Shown piece by piece: positions 17,894-24,951 of a DNA stretch of 64,000 bases. The position numbers were made by a program, and so were the translations under genes. Every line of letters starts with the position of its first letter. Positions within the stretch are counted from its first letter, which is position 1. The notes below the pieces were generated by a model. The model was not told the origin of the DNA and ran no database searches. It was given only the letters and a program-made list of their open reading frames with translations. The stretch comes from Gordonia polyisoprenivorans NBRC 16320 = JCM 10675 (GTDB taxonomy: Bacteria; Actinomycetota; Actinomycetes; Mycobacteriales; Mycobacteriaceae): NCBI RefSeq assembly GCF_000241325.1, contig NZ_BAEI01000025.1, forward strand, positions 1 to 64,000, in the 5' to 3' direction.

Positions 17894-18556
17894 TCAGCTC
17901 GGGGCGTCGAGCATCGGCACCAGATAGCGCCGGGCGATGTCGGCGAGCTGATCGTCGTCGTCGGTGTCGACGAGCGCACTCGGCGTGGTCAGAAACGACG
18001 CCGAGATCCGCGCCATCATCTCGGCGGTGAGGTCGGTGTCGAGGTCGGCGCGCAGGGTTCCCGCGCGCTGCTCCTGGCGCAGCTGCTGGGCGATGAACTG
18101 TGCAACGGTGGCCAGCAGCCGCCCGTCGGCGCCGAGCGCACCGGCCAGCAAGGTGGGTTCGGTCTGCTGCAACCCGCTGATCAGCGGGTTCGTCGACACC
18201 GCGCGATAGGAACTGACGAAGGCCAGCACCAGGCGCTCGGCGATGGTGCGCGCCGGGGCGATGTCGGCGAGAAACTGAACGAGGTAACGCCGGAACTCCC
18301 GCAGCATCACCTCCTCGACGAGCACCTCCTTGTTGGTGAATTTGCGGTAGATGGTGATGCGCGAGGTGCCCGCGCGCTTGGCCACCTCTTCCAGCGAGGT
18401 GCGTTGAATACCGAAACGACAGAATTGTGCATATGCGGCATCGAGCAATTTCTCTCGGGTCGCGTCCGCATTCGCGCTTTCTCCCCCTTCGGCAACGACG
18501 TCGTCATATGCCCTCTCCAACAACGACTTCGGTGCCGACGACGCCGAGACCACCAT
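17894..18556 (-). CDS. TetR-family regulator, probable repressor of lcp (LcpR-like)
   Basis: 220 residues. The N-terminal TetR DNA-binding domain is at about 30-80 (REKLLDAAYAQFCRFGIQRT ... RAGTSRITIYRKFTNKEVLV); a variable ligand domain follows. It is transcribed away from the lcp gene with a shared 131-bp promoter region containing an imperfect inverted repeat. In Gordonia polyisoprenivorans a TetR regulator, LcpR, is encoded next to lcp1 and controls it; this arrangement matches. The start is uncertain: ATG 18556 is only 3 nt from GGAGG, and GTG 18553 would be better spaced. Confidence 0.82.
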   Translation of the reverse strand: MVVSASSAPKSLLERAYDDVVAEGGESANADATREKLLDAAYAQFCRFGIQRTSLEEVAKRAGTSRITIYRKFTNKEVLVEEVMLREFRRYLVQFLADIAPARTIAERLVLAFVSSYRAVSTNPLISGLQQTEPTLLAGALGADGRLLATVAQFIAQQLRQEQRAGTLRADLDTDLTAEMMARISASFLTTPSALVDTDDDDQLADIARRYLVPMLDAPS

Positions 18557-18617
18557 GAACCTCCAACGCATTCGGGGTGAATCTGTTGTGATGCCAATCA
18601 CTGTATGCTACTCCTGA

Positions 18618-18644
18618 TGTTACAACGTTACTCACGTTGTTACA
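18618..18644. promoter_or_regulatory. Inverted repeat in the lcpR-lcp promoter region
   Basis: TGTTACAACGT, a 5-bp spacer, then ACGTTGTTACA: 11-bp arms with one mismatch. It lies 43 bp before the lcp start and 61 bp before the divergent TetR gene start, so one dimeric repressor bound here could control both genes. The size and symmetry suit a TetR operator. Confidence 0.65.
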
Positions 18645-18687
18645 TCGCGTCATCGAGTCGGGTGGCGATAGACGGGAGCACAACATC

Positions 18688-19911
18688 ATGGAACAGCTCA
18701 ACAGGCGCGCGGTCCTGCGCGCCACAGGCACGATCGGCGCCGCAGGCGCCCTCGCGACACTCACCCAGGCCACGCCCTGGACGTGGGCACCGGCCAACTC
18801 GATCCCGGGTGTGGGAACGGGAGCCGATCCGCGAACGATCTTCGACGACGAGGCCGACCAGGTGATCGCTCGGGTCATCGACAGCGGCAAGGTCGTCGAG
18901 GTCAACAATCTGCTCAATCAATGGCGCACCAACTCCCAGCCACTACCGGCCGGGTTGCCGCCGGAATTGCGGGACTTCATCGAACACGCCCGCCAACTGC
19001 CGTCGTGGACCGATCGCGGCAAACTCGCTGCCGCGGTGCGATTCAATCAGCGACGGGGCACCTACCTCGGAGTGCTGTACGGCTTCGCCAGCGGCATGAT
19101 GAGCACCGTCATCCCCAAGGAGGCGCGCGCGGTCTACTACTCCAAAGGCGGCTGGGACCTCAAGGACCGGATCTCCAAGACGGCCAAGCTCGGTTACGAC
19201 ATCGGGTCGCTCAATGCCTATCAGCCCGACGGTGAGATGGTCGTGACCTGCGTCAAGACCCGGATGGCCCATGCGGGTGTGCGGCATCTGCTGCCCAAGT
19301 CCGCACACTGGGTGCGCTCGGCTCCCGAGGAGAAGCCGATCAGCCAGGCCGACATCATGGTCACCTGGCACAGTCTGCCGACGACGGTGATGCGCAACCT
19401 CGAGAAGTGGAAGGTGCCCCTGCCGGCCGACGAGTCCGAAGGGTTCCTGCATTCCTGGCAGGTGACCGCGGCGATGCTCGGCGTGCAGGACCAATACATC
19501 CCCAACTCGTGGGCCACCGCCGATTCGCAGGCCAAGCAGGTTCTCGATCCGATCCTCGCATGGACGCCGGAGGGCCAGAAACTCGCCGACATGCTCCTCG
19601 ATCTGGGGATGGATCTCGACCTCACCCTGCTGTCGCGCCCCATCCTCGGTGCGCTGACCCGGTTCATGCTCGGCGACAAGATCGCCGACTGGTTGCACAT
19701 CCCCCGTGAGCCCGTCTGGACTCCGCTGTTGGAAACCGCTTGGGGCCCTTACGTCGCGGTCCGCGAGGGCCTGCTCAACGCCGGCCTGCCGCGGGAGACC
19801 TACTGGCTCTTCGACGAGTTCCTCCGGCAGTTCGTGCTGTTCTACATGGCCGAGTTGCGGATGCCGATCAGCATCCAGATTCCCTACTTCAACAACCCGA
19901 ACTACAACTGA
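18688..19911 (+). CDS. lcp: Latex clearing protein, secreted rubber oxygenase
   Basis: 407 residues, the usual length of Lcp proteins. It starts MEQLNRRAVLRATGTIG, a twin-arginine (Tat) signal with R6-R7 and an Ala-rich core ending near 28. The mature protein is a DUF2236-type b-haem oxygenase that cleaves cis-1,4-polyisoprene outside the cell into aldehyde/ketone oligoisoprenoids. Visible family blocks are KEARAVYYSKGGWD, CVKTRMAHAGVRHLLPKS and DIMVTWHSLPTT; the histidine in the last is a candidate haem ligand (inference). The start is set by the Tat motif and an upstream GGGAG. A divergent TetR gene and an inverted repeat suggest induction during rubber growth. Confidence 0.92.
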   Translation: MEQLNRRAVLRATGTIGAAGALATLTQATPWTWAPANSIPGVGTGADPRTIFDDEADQVIARVIDSGKVVEVNNLLNQWRTNSQPLPAGLPPELRDFIEHARQLPSWTDRGKLAAAVRFNQRRGTYLGVLYGFASGMMSTVIPKEARAVYYSKGGWDLKDRISKTAKLGYDIGSLNAYQPDGEMVVTCVKTRMAHAGVRHLLPKSAHWVRSAPEEKPISQADIMVTWHSLPTTVMRNLEKWKVPLPADESEGFLHSWQVTAAMLGVQDQYIPNSWATADSQAKQVLDPILAWTPEGQKLADMLLDLGMDLDLTLLSRPILGALTRFMLGDKIADWLHIPREPVWTPLLETAWGPYVAVREGLLNAGLPRETYWLFDEFLRQFVLFYMAELRMPISIQIPYFNNPNYN

Positions 19912-19937
19912 CGCCGCGGCCCACGATCCCGCCGCAC

Positions 19938-19943
19938 TATGCT
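19938..19943 (+). promoter_or_regulatory. -10 box (TATGCT) of a leaderless cinA transcript
   Basis: TATGCT ends 7 nt before the GTG at 19951, and no Shine-Dalgarno sequence precedes that GTG. This spacing puts the transcription start at or next to the start codon, a common arrangement in actinobacteria. Confidence 0.5.
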
Positions 19944-19950
19944 CGATTGC

Positions 19951-21258
19951 GTGAATGTGCGTGCGGGAATCGTGGTCACCGGAACCGAGGTCCTCACCGG
20001 TCGGATCTCTGACGCGAACGGCCCGTGGGTGGCCCGGCGCCTCCTCGACCTCGGCGTCGACGTCGCCCACATCACCATCTGCGGCGACCGGCCGGACGAC
20101 CTGACCGCGCAGCTACACTTCCTCGCCGCGTCCGGGGTGGACCTCATCGTCACCACCGGCGGTCTGGGCCCGACGGCCGACGACCTCACCGTGGAGACGG
20201 TCGCCCGGTTCTGCGGACGCCCGCTGCATCTCGACACGGAGATGGAAACCCTTATCGCGCGAATCATCTCACGCTGGCAGCAGCAGCGCGGCGAGCCCGC
20301 GACGGAGTCGTCGCAGGCCGGCACACGCAAGCAGGCGATGATTCCTCAAGGGGCGCAACCGATCCCTCCGGTCGGCACCGCGCCAGGAGTCGCGATACCC
20401 GCGGTCGCCGAGGACGCACTCCGCGCACCGGCGATCCTCATCCTTCCGGGCCCGCCGCGTGAGCTGCAGGGCATGTGGGACACGGCGATCGGTACCGAAC
20501 CGATCGCCGCGGCGATCGCCGGACGCGGCGACTTCCGCGAACAGACCATTCGCGCCTTCGGGCTCTCGGAGGCCGACCTGGCCGCCACCCTGCGCACCAT
20601 CGAGCCCGGGATCGACGGCGCCGACGAGTTGGAGGTCACCACCTGCCTGCGCCGAGGTGAGGTGGAGATCGTGACCCGCTATCCGATCGACGCCCAACCC
20701 GCCTACGACGCCCTGGCCGAAGGGTTGCTCGAACATCATCGGACACAGATCTTTTCGGTCGACGGTTCCACCATCGACGATCTCGTCGCCGCGGCGCTGC
20801 AGGGCCGCAGCGTCGCCACGGCCGAGTCGTGCACCGGCGGCATGATCGCGGCGCGCCTCACCGACCGCGCCGGGTCCTCGGACTATGTGATGGGCGGGGT
20901 CGTCTCGTACTCCAACGAGGCCAAGGCCGGAATGCTCGACGTCCCAGCCGAATTGATCGTCGAACACGGCGCCGTGAGCGAGCCGGTCGCCGCGGCGATG
21001 GCCCAGGGCGCGGTCGGTCGCTTCGCTGTCGACATCGCCGTGTCGACCAGCGGGATCGCCGGCCCGGGTGGCGGAACCCCCGACAAACCGGTCGGCACCG
21101 TCTGTTTCGGTGTTGCGCTGGCCGGTACGGCACCGCGCGCACGGACGCTGCACCTGCCCGGTGACCGCGCCGCCGTGCGCGAGCGGTCGGTGACCATCGC
21201 GATGCATATGCTGTACCGCGCGCTGCGATCCGATGGTCGAGCTGACAGCCTCAGCTGA
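19951..21258 (+). CDS. cinA: CinA family protein, molybdopterin-like domain plus NMN deamidase domain
   Basis: 435 residues. The N-terminal MoCF-like domain (about 1-175) holds [20 protein letters not shown] and [13 protein letters not shown]. The C-terminal CinA domain (about 265-425) has [20 protein letters not shown] and [18 protein letters not shown], the pyridine nucleotide (NMN) deamidase region. The protein is a pyridine nucleotide salvage and repair enzyme, with an ADP-ribose pyrophosphatase-type activity reported for the first domain in the family. GTG 19951 is preferred over ATG 19939 because the latter overlaps the -10 box and family homology begins at the VRAGIV segment. A palindromic repeat follows the stop. 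Confidence 0.88.
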   Translation: MNVRAGIVVTGTEVLTGRISDANGPWVARRLLDLGVDVAHITICGDRPDDLTAQLHFLAASGVDLIVTTGGLGPTADDLTVETVARFCGRPLHLDTEMETLIARIISRWQQQRGEPATESSQAGTRKQAMIPQGAQPIPPVGTAPGVAIPAVAEDALRAPAILILPGPPRELQGMWDTAIGTEPIAAAIAGRGDFREQTIRAFGLSEADLAATLRTIEPGIDGADELEVTTCLRRGEVEIVTRYPIDAQPAYDALAEGLLEHHRTQIFSVDGSTIDDLVAAALQGRSVATAESCTGGMIAARLTDRAGSSDYVMGGVVSYSNEAKAGMLDVPAELIVEHGAVSEPVAAAMAQGAVGRFAVDIAVSTSGIAGPGGGTPDKPVGTVCFGVALAGTAPRARTLHLPGDRAAVRERSVTIAMHMLYRALRSDGRADSLS

Positions 21259-21262
21259 CGGC

Positions 21263-21370
21263 GGTCTCGAGGCTCGTCGCTATCGCTCCTCACACCTCGA
21301 CCATCGGGCAAAAGACCCCCATTCCGATGGTCGAGGTGCGTAGGAGCGCCAGCGACGAAGCCTCGAGACC
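21263..21370. repeat. Palindromic GGTCTCGAGGCTC element, copy C
   Basis: A 108-bp inverted repeat between the convergent ends of cinA and the GIY-YIG gene. The left arm begins GGTCTCGAGGCTCGTCGCTA and contains CACCTCGACCATCGGGCAAA. The right arm begins CCGATGGTCGAGGTGCGTAG and ends GAAGCCTCGAGACC. Copies C and D are nearly identical and share flanks on both sides (GCTGACGGC before and CCTTGCTACGG after). Confidence 0.88.
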
Positions 21371-21375
21371 CCTTG

Positions 21376-21696
21376 CTACGGTGCTGGTTCCGCCCCACGA
21401 GCGTCCTTTGCCCGCGCACCGGGACGACGCGCCAGATCCCGGAGTAGGTCGAAATCGCCATCGATCAACGCTCGCCGCTTGCCGCGTGACCACCCCTGTA
21501 TCCGCTTCTCGAGCCGGTACGCCTCTTCAACAGTCGGAAACTCTCGACTGAACACCACCCGCACCGGACGACGGCGACTGGTGTACGCAGCACCCTTCCC
21601 CTCATTGTGTTCGTTCACTCGTCGGTCGAGATCCACCGTGCTGCCAACGTAATAGCTGCCATCGGAGCATTCGAGAATGTAGACGTAGCCGGACAT
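21376..21696 (-). CDS. Small GIY-YIG nuclease-domain protein
   Basis: 106 residues. The GIY-YIG motif is at the N-terminus (YVYILECSDGSYYVGST), followed by the catalytic arginine region DLDRRVNEHNEGKG and the glutamate-containing helix EEAYRLEKRIQGWSRGKR, about 75 residues in all, with a basic tail. It resembles the YhbQ/UPF0213 group of stand-alone GIY-YIG proteins, whose cellular role is poorly known. The gene lies between repeat copies C and D. Its last four codons (EPAP, stop) are encoded in the flank shared with copy D, as are the last codons of the next gene (EPVP, stop). Confidence 0.87.
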   Translation of the reverse strand: MSGYVYILECSDGSYYVGSTVDLDRRVNEHNEGKGAAYTSRRRPVRVVFSREFPTVEEAYRLEKRIQGWSRGKRRALIDGDFDLLRDLARRPGARAKDARGAEPAP

Positions 21697-21771
21697 GGGG
21701 TCAGTATCGCGTGCGATCGAGCGGTGGCCGGAAATCTATCCACAGGTAGGGAAACAGCCTTGGCTGACGGC

Positions 21772-21912
21772 GGTCTCGAGGCTCGTCGCTATCGCTCCTC
21801 ACACCTCGACCATCGGGCAAATAGACCCCGTCGCCGGTGACCCGCCCGGCCGTCGGCTTCCCACACCGATGGTCGAGGTGCGTAGGAGCGCCAGCGACGA
21901 AGCCTCGAGACC
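21772..21912. repeat. Palindromic GGTCTCGAGGCTC element, copy D
   Basis: A 141-bp copy with the same arms as copy C and a longer centre that includes CCGCCCGGCCGTCGG. It lies 5 bp before the stop codon of the nitronate monooxygenase gene, which reads into it from the right. Conservation with copy C extends past the palindrome on both sides. Confidence 0.88.
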
Positions 21913-21917
21913 CCTTG

Positions 21918-22961
21918 CTACGGCACTGGTTCCGGGCCGCGCTGGGCGTCGGACCACAACTCCGCGATGATGTCGGACGCCGACCCGCCGCGGATGGAGG
22001 CGAATGAGGTTCCGGCCCAGAGGTTCACGTCGCGGCGCTCACCCGCGGCGACTGCGGCCCTGCGAAGCGGGCTCGTCAGATGGTGGACGGCGGGGTACTC
22101 CGCCGGGGCGAGGGAGTCGTAGGTATCGACGAAGCTGTTACGTAGGGCCCGCGCCGGTCGGCCCGAGAATGCGCGTGTGACAACGGTCTCCGCCGACGAC
22201 GGGCTCCGCAGAGCGGCGCGGTGAACCCCGTTGGTGCCCGCCTCGTCGGAGTCCAGGAGCGCGGTACCGATCTGCACGGCCGTCGCCCCGGAGGCCAGGG
22301 CCGCTGCGACAGCTCGGCCGTCACCCACCCCGCCGGCGGCAATAACCGGAACTTCGTTCCTGGACACCACTTCTCGCACCAGATCCACCGTGGGGGTGTC
22401 GTTCGGCGTCGCGTCGAGATCCAGGGTCCCCCGATGCCCACCCGCCTCGGTTCCCTGCACGCACAACACATCGACACCGACGGCCACCGCGCGATCGGCA
22501 TCGGCAACGCTCGCCACGGTCGCTATCACCGTGATGCCGGCGTCGTGCAGCCGCCCAACGACGTCGACCGACGGCAGACCAAAGGTGAACGACACCAACC
22601 CAACCCGTCTCTCGATGACGAGGTCGATCTTCGCGTCGAAGTGATCGTCGTCGGCGTCGACGATGTCCGGCAGGTGCACACCGTAGCGCTCGGCCACCGG
22701 AGCCAGCGCATCCCGGTAGCGTTGCACGGCACCACGATCACGGATCGGCGGTCCAGGCGTGAAGATGTTGACGCCGAACGGTATTCCCGCCTCGGCGACC
22801 GCGGTGATCTCCGATTCCAGGAGCTCGGGGGACTTGTATCCCGCTGCCAGGAAGCCGATCCCGCCGCCGTGCCCGGCCGCGATCACCAGACCCGGCGTCG
22901 ACGGCCCGCCTGCCATCGGGGCCGCGATGATCGGCACCTCGAGATCCCGAAGATCGAACAT
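21918..22961 (-). CDS. Nitronate monooxygenase / 2-nitropropane dioxygenase family flavoprotein
   Basis: 347 residues in a TIM-barrel FMN enzyme fold. It starts MFDLRDLEVPIIAAPMAGGP, the typical N-terminus; FGVNIFTPG and the CVQGTEAGGHRG block (active-site histidine) follow. The phosphate-binding IAAGGVGDGRAVAAALASGA lies near 205-224. Family members oxidise nitronates such as propionate-3-nitronate to aldehydes and nitrite. The start is placed at ATG 22961, 2 bp after the GlxA-regulator stop, so the two form an operon. A longer in-frame reading to 23744 is antisense shadow of the regulator. Confidence 0.88.
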   Translation of the reverse strand: MFDLRDLEVPIIAAPMAGGPSTPGLVIAAGHGGGIGFLAAGYKSPELLESEITAVAEAGIPFGVNIFTPGPPIRDRGAVQRYRDALAPVAERYGVHLPDIVDADDDHFDAKIDLVIERRVGLVSFTFGLPSVDVVGRLHDAGITVIATVASVADADRAVAVGVDVLCVQGTEAGGHRGTLDLDATPNDTPTVDLVREVVSRNEVPVIAAGGVGDGRAVAAALASGATAVQIGTALLDSDEAGTNGVHRAALRSPSSAETVVTRAFSGRPARALRNSFVDTYDSLAPAEYPAVHHLTSPLRRAAVAAGERRDVNLWAGTSFASIRGGSASDIIAELWSDAQRGPEPVP

Positions 22962-22963
22962 GC

Positions 22964-23941
22964 TCACTCCTGTCCCACCGCATGGTCGGTGATACCGCCG
23001 GCGAATCGTCTGCGGTAAATGACCGGCGCCACCCCCACAGTCGTCGTGAAGTGGTGGCGTAGCAACGTCGCCGATGCGAATCCCGACAACCGGGCCACCT
23101 CCTCCACCGACAAATCGGTCGATTCCAGCAGGTTCTTGGCGTGCAGGACGCGCTGTTCGGTGAGCCACCGACGTGGCGGAATGCCGACCTCGTCGACGAA
23201 TCGGCGCGCGAAGGTCCGTCCCGACATGTGCATTCGAGCAGCGAGGGCATCGACGGAGATGTCGCTGTCGAGGTGCGTGACCATCCAGTCCAGTAGCTCG
23301 CCGAAGCCCTCGTCGGCGCACGTGGGCATGGGCGCATCGATGAACTGCCGTTGCCCGCCGTCGCGGTGCGGCGGGACCACCATTCGGCGGGCGATGCGAT
23401 TGGCAACGGTCGGTCCCCAGTCCTCGCGGACGAGGTGCAGCGCGGCATCGATACCCGCGGCGGTACCCGCACTGGTGGTGATCGGGCCGTCGTCGACGAA
23501 GAGGACGTCGGTGTCGACCTCGGCTTCGGGGAACATCCGCGCGAGCTTGTCGCCGTAGCGCCAATGTGTGGTGCAGCGTCGCCCGTCGAGAAGTCCGGCA
23601 GCGCCGGCAGCGAATGCTCCGGAGCAGACCGTCAGCACCCGGCCACCGCGGTCGACCACCGTACGCAAGGTGTCGAGGATCTCCTGCGGATACTCGCCGG
23701 ACGTACTGCCCCCGGGAATCGCGACGAGGTCGACGTCGAGGCAATCGTCGAGCGTGTACGGCGCGGCAATCGTCACGCCGCCATCAACCCGCAGGGCAGC
23801 ATGCGGAGTCGGTGAGGCGACGCGGAAATCGAAGGCGGGGACGCCGTCATCGGTGCGATCGAGTCCGAACACCTCGTGCAGCACCCCGAACTCGAAGAGT
23901 GCGACGCGCCCGTAGAGCAGAACGGCAACAGAATTCAACAC
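22964..23941 (-). CDS. GlxA-family transcriptional regulator (DJ-1/PfpI plus AraC HTH)
   Basis: 325 residues. The N-terminal DJ-1/PfpI-like domain (about 5-180) contains VFGLDRTDDG, AIPGGSTSGE and a nucleophile-elbow-like TVCSGAFAAGAAGLLDGRR, where the cysteine is retained. The C-terminal AraC-type double HTH (about 215-315) holds ISVDALAARMHMSGRTFARR and LSGFASATLLRHHF. It probably regulates its own operon, which continues into the nitronate monooxygenase gene, and perhaps the divergent small gene at 24024. Two direct repeats in the intergenic region fit the binding mode of AraC proteins. Confidence 0.9.
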   Translation of the reverse strand: MLNSVAVLLYGRVALFEFGVLHEVFGLDRTDDGVPAFDFRVASPTPHAALRVDGGVTIAAPYTLDDCLDVDLVAIPGGSTSGEYPQEILDTLRTVVDRGGRVLTVCSGAFAAGAAGLLDGRRCTTHWRYGDKLARMFPEAEVDTDVLFVDDGPITTSAGTAAGIDAALHLVREDWGPTVANRIARRMVVPPHRDGGQRQFIDAPMPTCADEGFGELLDWMVTHLDSDISVDALAARMHMSGRTFARRFVDEVGIPPRRWLTEQRVLHAKNLLESTDLSVEEVARLSGFASATLLRHHFTTTVGVAPVIYRRRFAGGITDHAVGQE

Positions 23942-23951
23942 CCCACCAGTC

Positions 23952-24003
23952 TGGCAGATAATTTGCGAAGCATGTCACTTCGGCCACTGGTGGCAGGTAA
24001 TTT
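23952..24003. promoter_or_regulatory. Direct repeats TGGCAGRTAATTT, likely AraC/GlxA-type binding sites
   Basis: TGGCAGATAATTT (23952-23964) and TGGCAGGTAATTT (23991-24003) are 39 bp apart start to start, close to four helical turns. They sit between the regulator and the small divergent gene. AraC-family regulators often bind direct repeats on one face of the DNA. Confidence 0.5.
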
Positions 24004-24023
24004 ATGGGCGCATTGTTTCTGTC

Positions 24024-24245
24024 ATGACCGCACTCATCGTTCTCCTCGCCGTACTCGTCGTCGTCCCGACCGTCGTCATCATCTACCGTGTACACCGCAA
24101 AGTCGATGACGCACAACCCATTCCGCTGGGACATCTCGCCGGTCTCGCGGTCGGCGACGATCGTCCATGGAAACGCGGACCGGACTCCGACCGCATCGCC
24201 GCGGAACTACGCGTACTCCATCTGCAACGGCGAGACTCGGCCTAG
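24024..24245 (+). CDS. Small single-pass membrane protein, unknown
   Basis: 73 residues. An N-terminal membrane helix occupies residues 2-21 (TALIVLLAVLVVVPTVVIIY), followed by a short polar cytosolic tail with basic patches (RVHRK, LHLQRRDS). No family is recognised. It lies just downstream of the direct repeats shared with the GlxA regulator and 31 bp upstream of the GntR gene. The clear helix and codon usage typical of the neighbourhood favour a real gene, but it has no strong ribosome binding site. Confidence 0.5.
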   Translation: MTALIVLLAVLVVVPTVVIIYRVHRKVDDAQPIPLGHLAGLAVGDDRPWKRGPDSDRIAAELRVLHLQRRDSA

Positions 24246-24264
24246 ACATCCAAACATGGGATGT
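24246..24264. promoter_or_regulatory. GntR operator candidate, 6-7-6 inverted repeat
   Basis: ACATCC-AAACATG-GGATGT is a perfect inverted repeat that abuts the -10 box of the GntR gene. A repressor bound here would block RNA polymerase, giving autoregulation of the regulator-transporter operon. Confidence 0.6.
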
Positions 24265-24270
24265 TAGGCT
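24265..24270 (+). promoter_or_regulatory. -10 box (TAGGCT) of leaderless GntR gene
   Basis: TAGGCT ends 6 nt before the GTG start at 24277, with no Shine-Dalgarno sequence. It directly follows the operator palindrome. Confidence 0.5.
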
Positions 24271-24276
24271 CTTTGG

Positions 24277-24951
24277 GTGCCGCCTCTGATCACCCCACCG
24301 CCCCGTACCAGTTCGCTCGTCGTCGATCGCATGCACGAGTTGATCCGGGACGGGGTGTGGGCGGTCGGAGCCCGAATCCCCGCAGAGCCCGAACTCGTCG
24401 AACAATTCGGCGTGGGCCGCAACACGATTCGTGAGGCGGTGCGCGCGCTCGAACACTCCGGGCTGCTGATGCCGCGCCGCGGTGACGGCACCTATGTGCG
24501 CAGCCGCAACGTTCTCGCCGCAGCGCTGCAACGCTGTGCTCCCGACCCCGAGATCACCGATCTGCTGAGCACCCGGCGGGCTCTCGAGACCGAGGCCGCC
24601 GACCTCGCTGCCCTGCGTGCCTCGGCCGCCGACGTCACCCGACTGCAGAACAAGCTCGACGCTGCGCTCGCCGCCATCGCCGCCGGAGACCTGGGCCGCT
24701 ACGCCCGGCTCGACATCGAGTTCCACGCCACCATCGTCGAGATCTCGGGCAATCGGCTCCTGATCGAACTCTATGAGGGTGTCGGCGAGGTGATGCGCCG
24801 CACGCATGAGGCGATTGCCGCGGCAGCGGTCGACGACGGACATCCCGACGGTCACCGCGAGGTTGTCGCGGCGATCGCTGCCGCCGACCCGGCGGCGGCA
24901 CGTGCGGCTGTGCACACCTACCTCGACCTCGCCCACGAGATCGTCCGATGA
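24277..24951 (+). CDS. GntR-family regulator, FadR (FCD) subfamily
   Basis: 224 residues. The winged HTH is at about 10-75, containing GVWAVGARIPAEPELVEQFG and GVGRNTIREAVRALEHSGLL, with the wing GDGTYVRSR. The C-terminal FCD effector domain (about 90-220) has RRALETEAADLAALR and the metal/ligand residues D-x3-H (LDIEFHATI) plus H193-region HREVVAAI. It is probably an effector-responsive repressor of itself and of the MFS exporter gene, which starts on its stop codon (ATGA). GTG start follows from the leaderless promoter. Confidence 0.9.
   Translation: MPPLITPPPRTSSLVVDRMHELIRDGVWAVGARIPAEPELVEQFGVGRNTIREAVRALEHSGLLMPRRGDGTYVRSRNVLAAALQRCAPDPEITDLLSTRRALETEAADLAALRASAADVTRLQNKLDAALAAIAAGDLGRYARLDIEFHATIVEISGNRLLIELYEGVGEVMRRTHEAIAAAAVDDGHPDGHREVVAAIAAADPAAARAAVHTYLDLAHEIVR

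Noticed and set aside
20269..21207. A 312-codon antisense frame within cinA.
   Set aside because: Low-complexity Gly/Arg/Asp composition and complete overlap with cinA.
21918..23744. A 608-codon minus-strand open frame.
   Set aside because: The N-terminal 261 codons are the shifted-frame shadow of the GlxA regulator; homology begins at the ATG at 22961.
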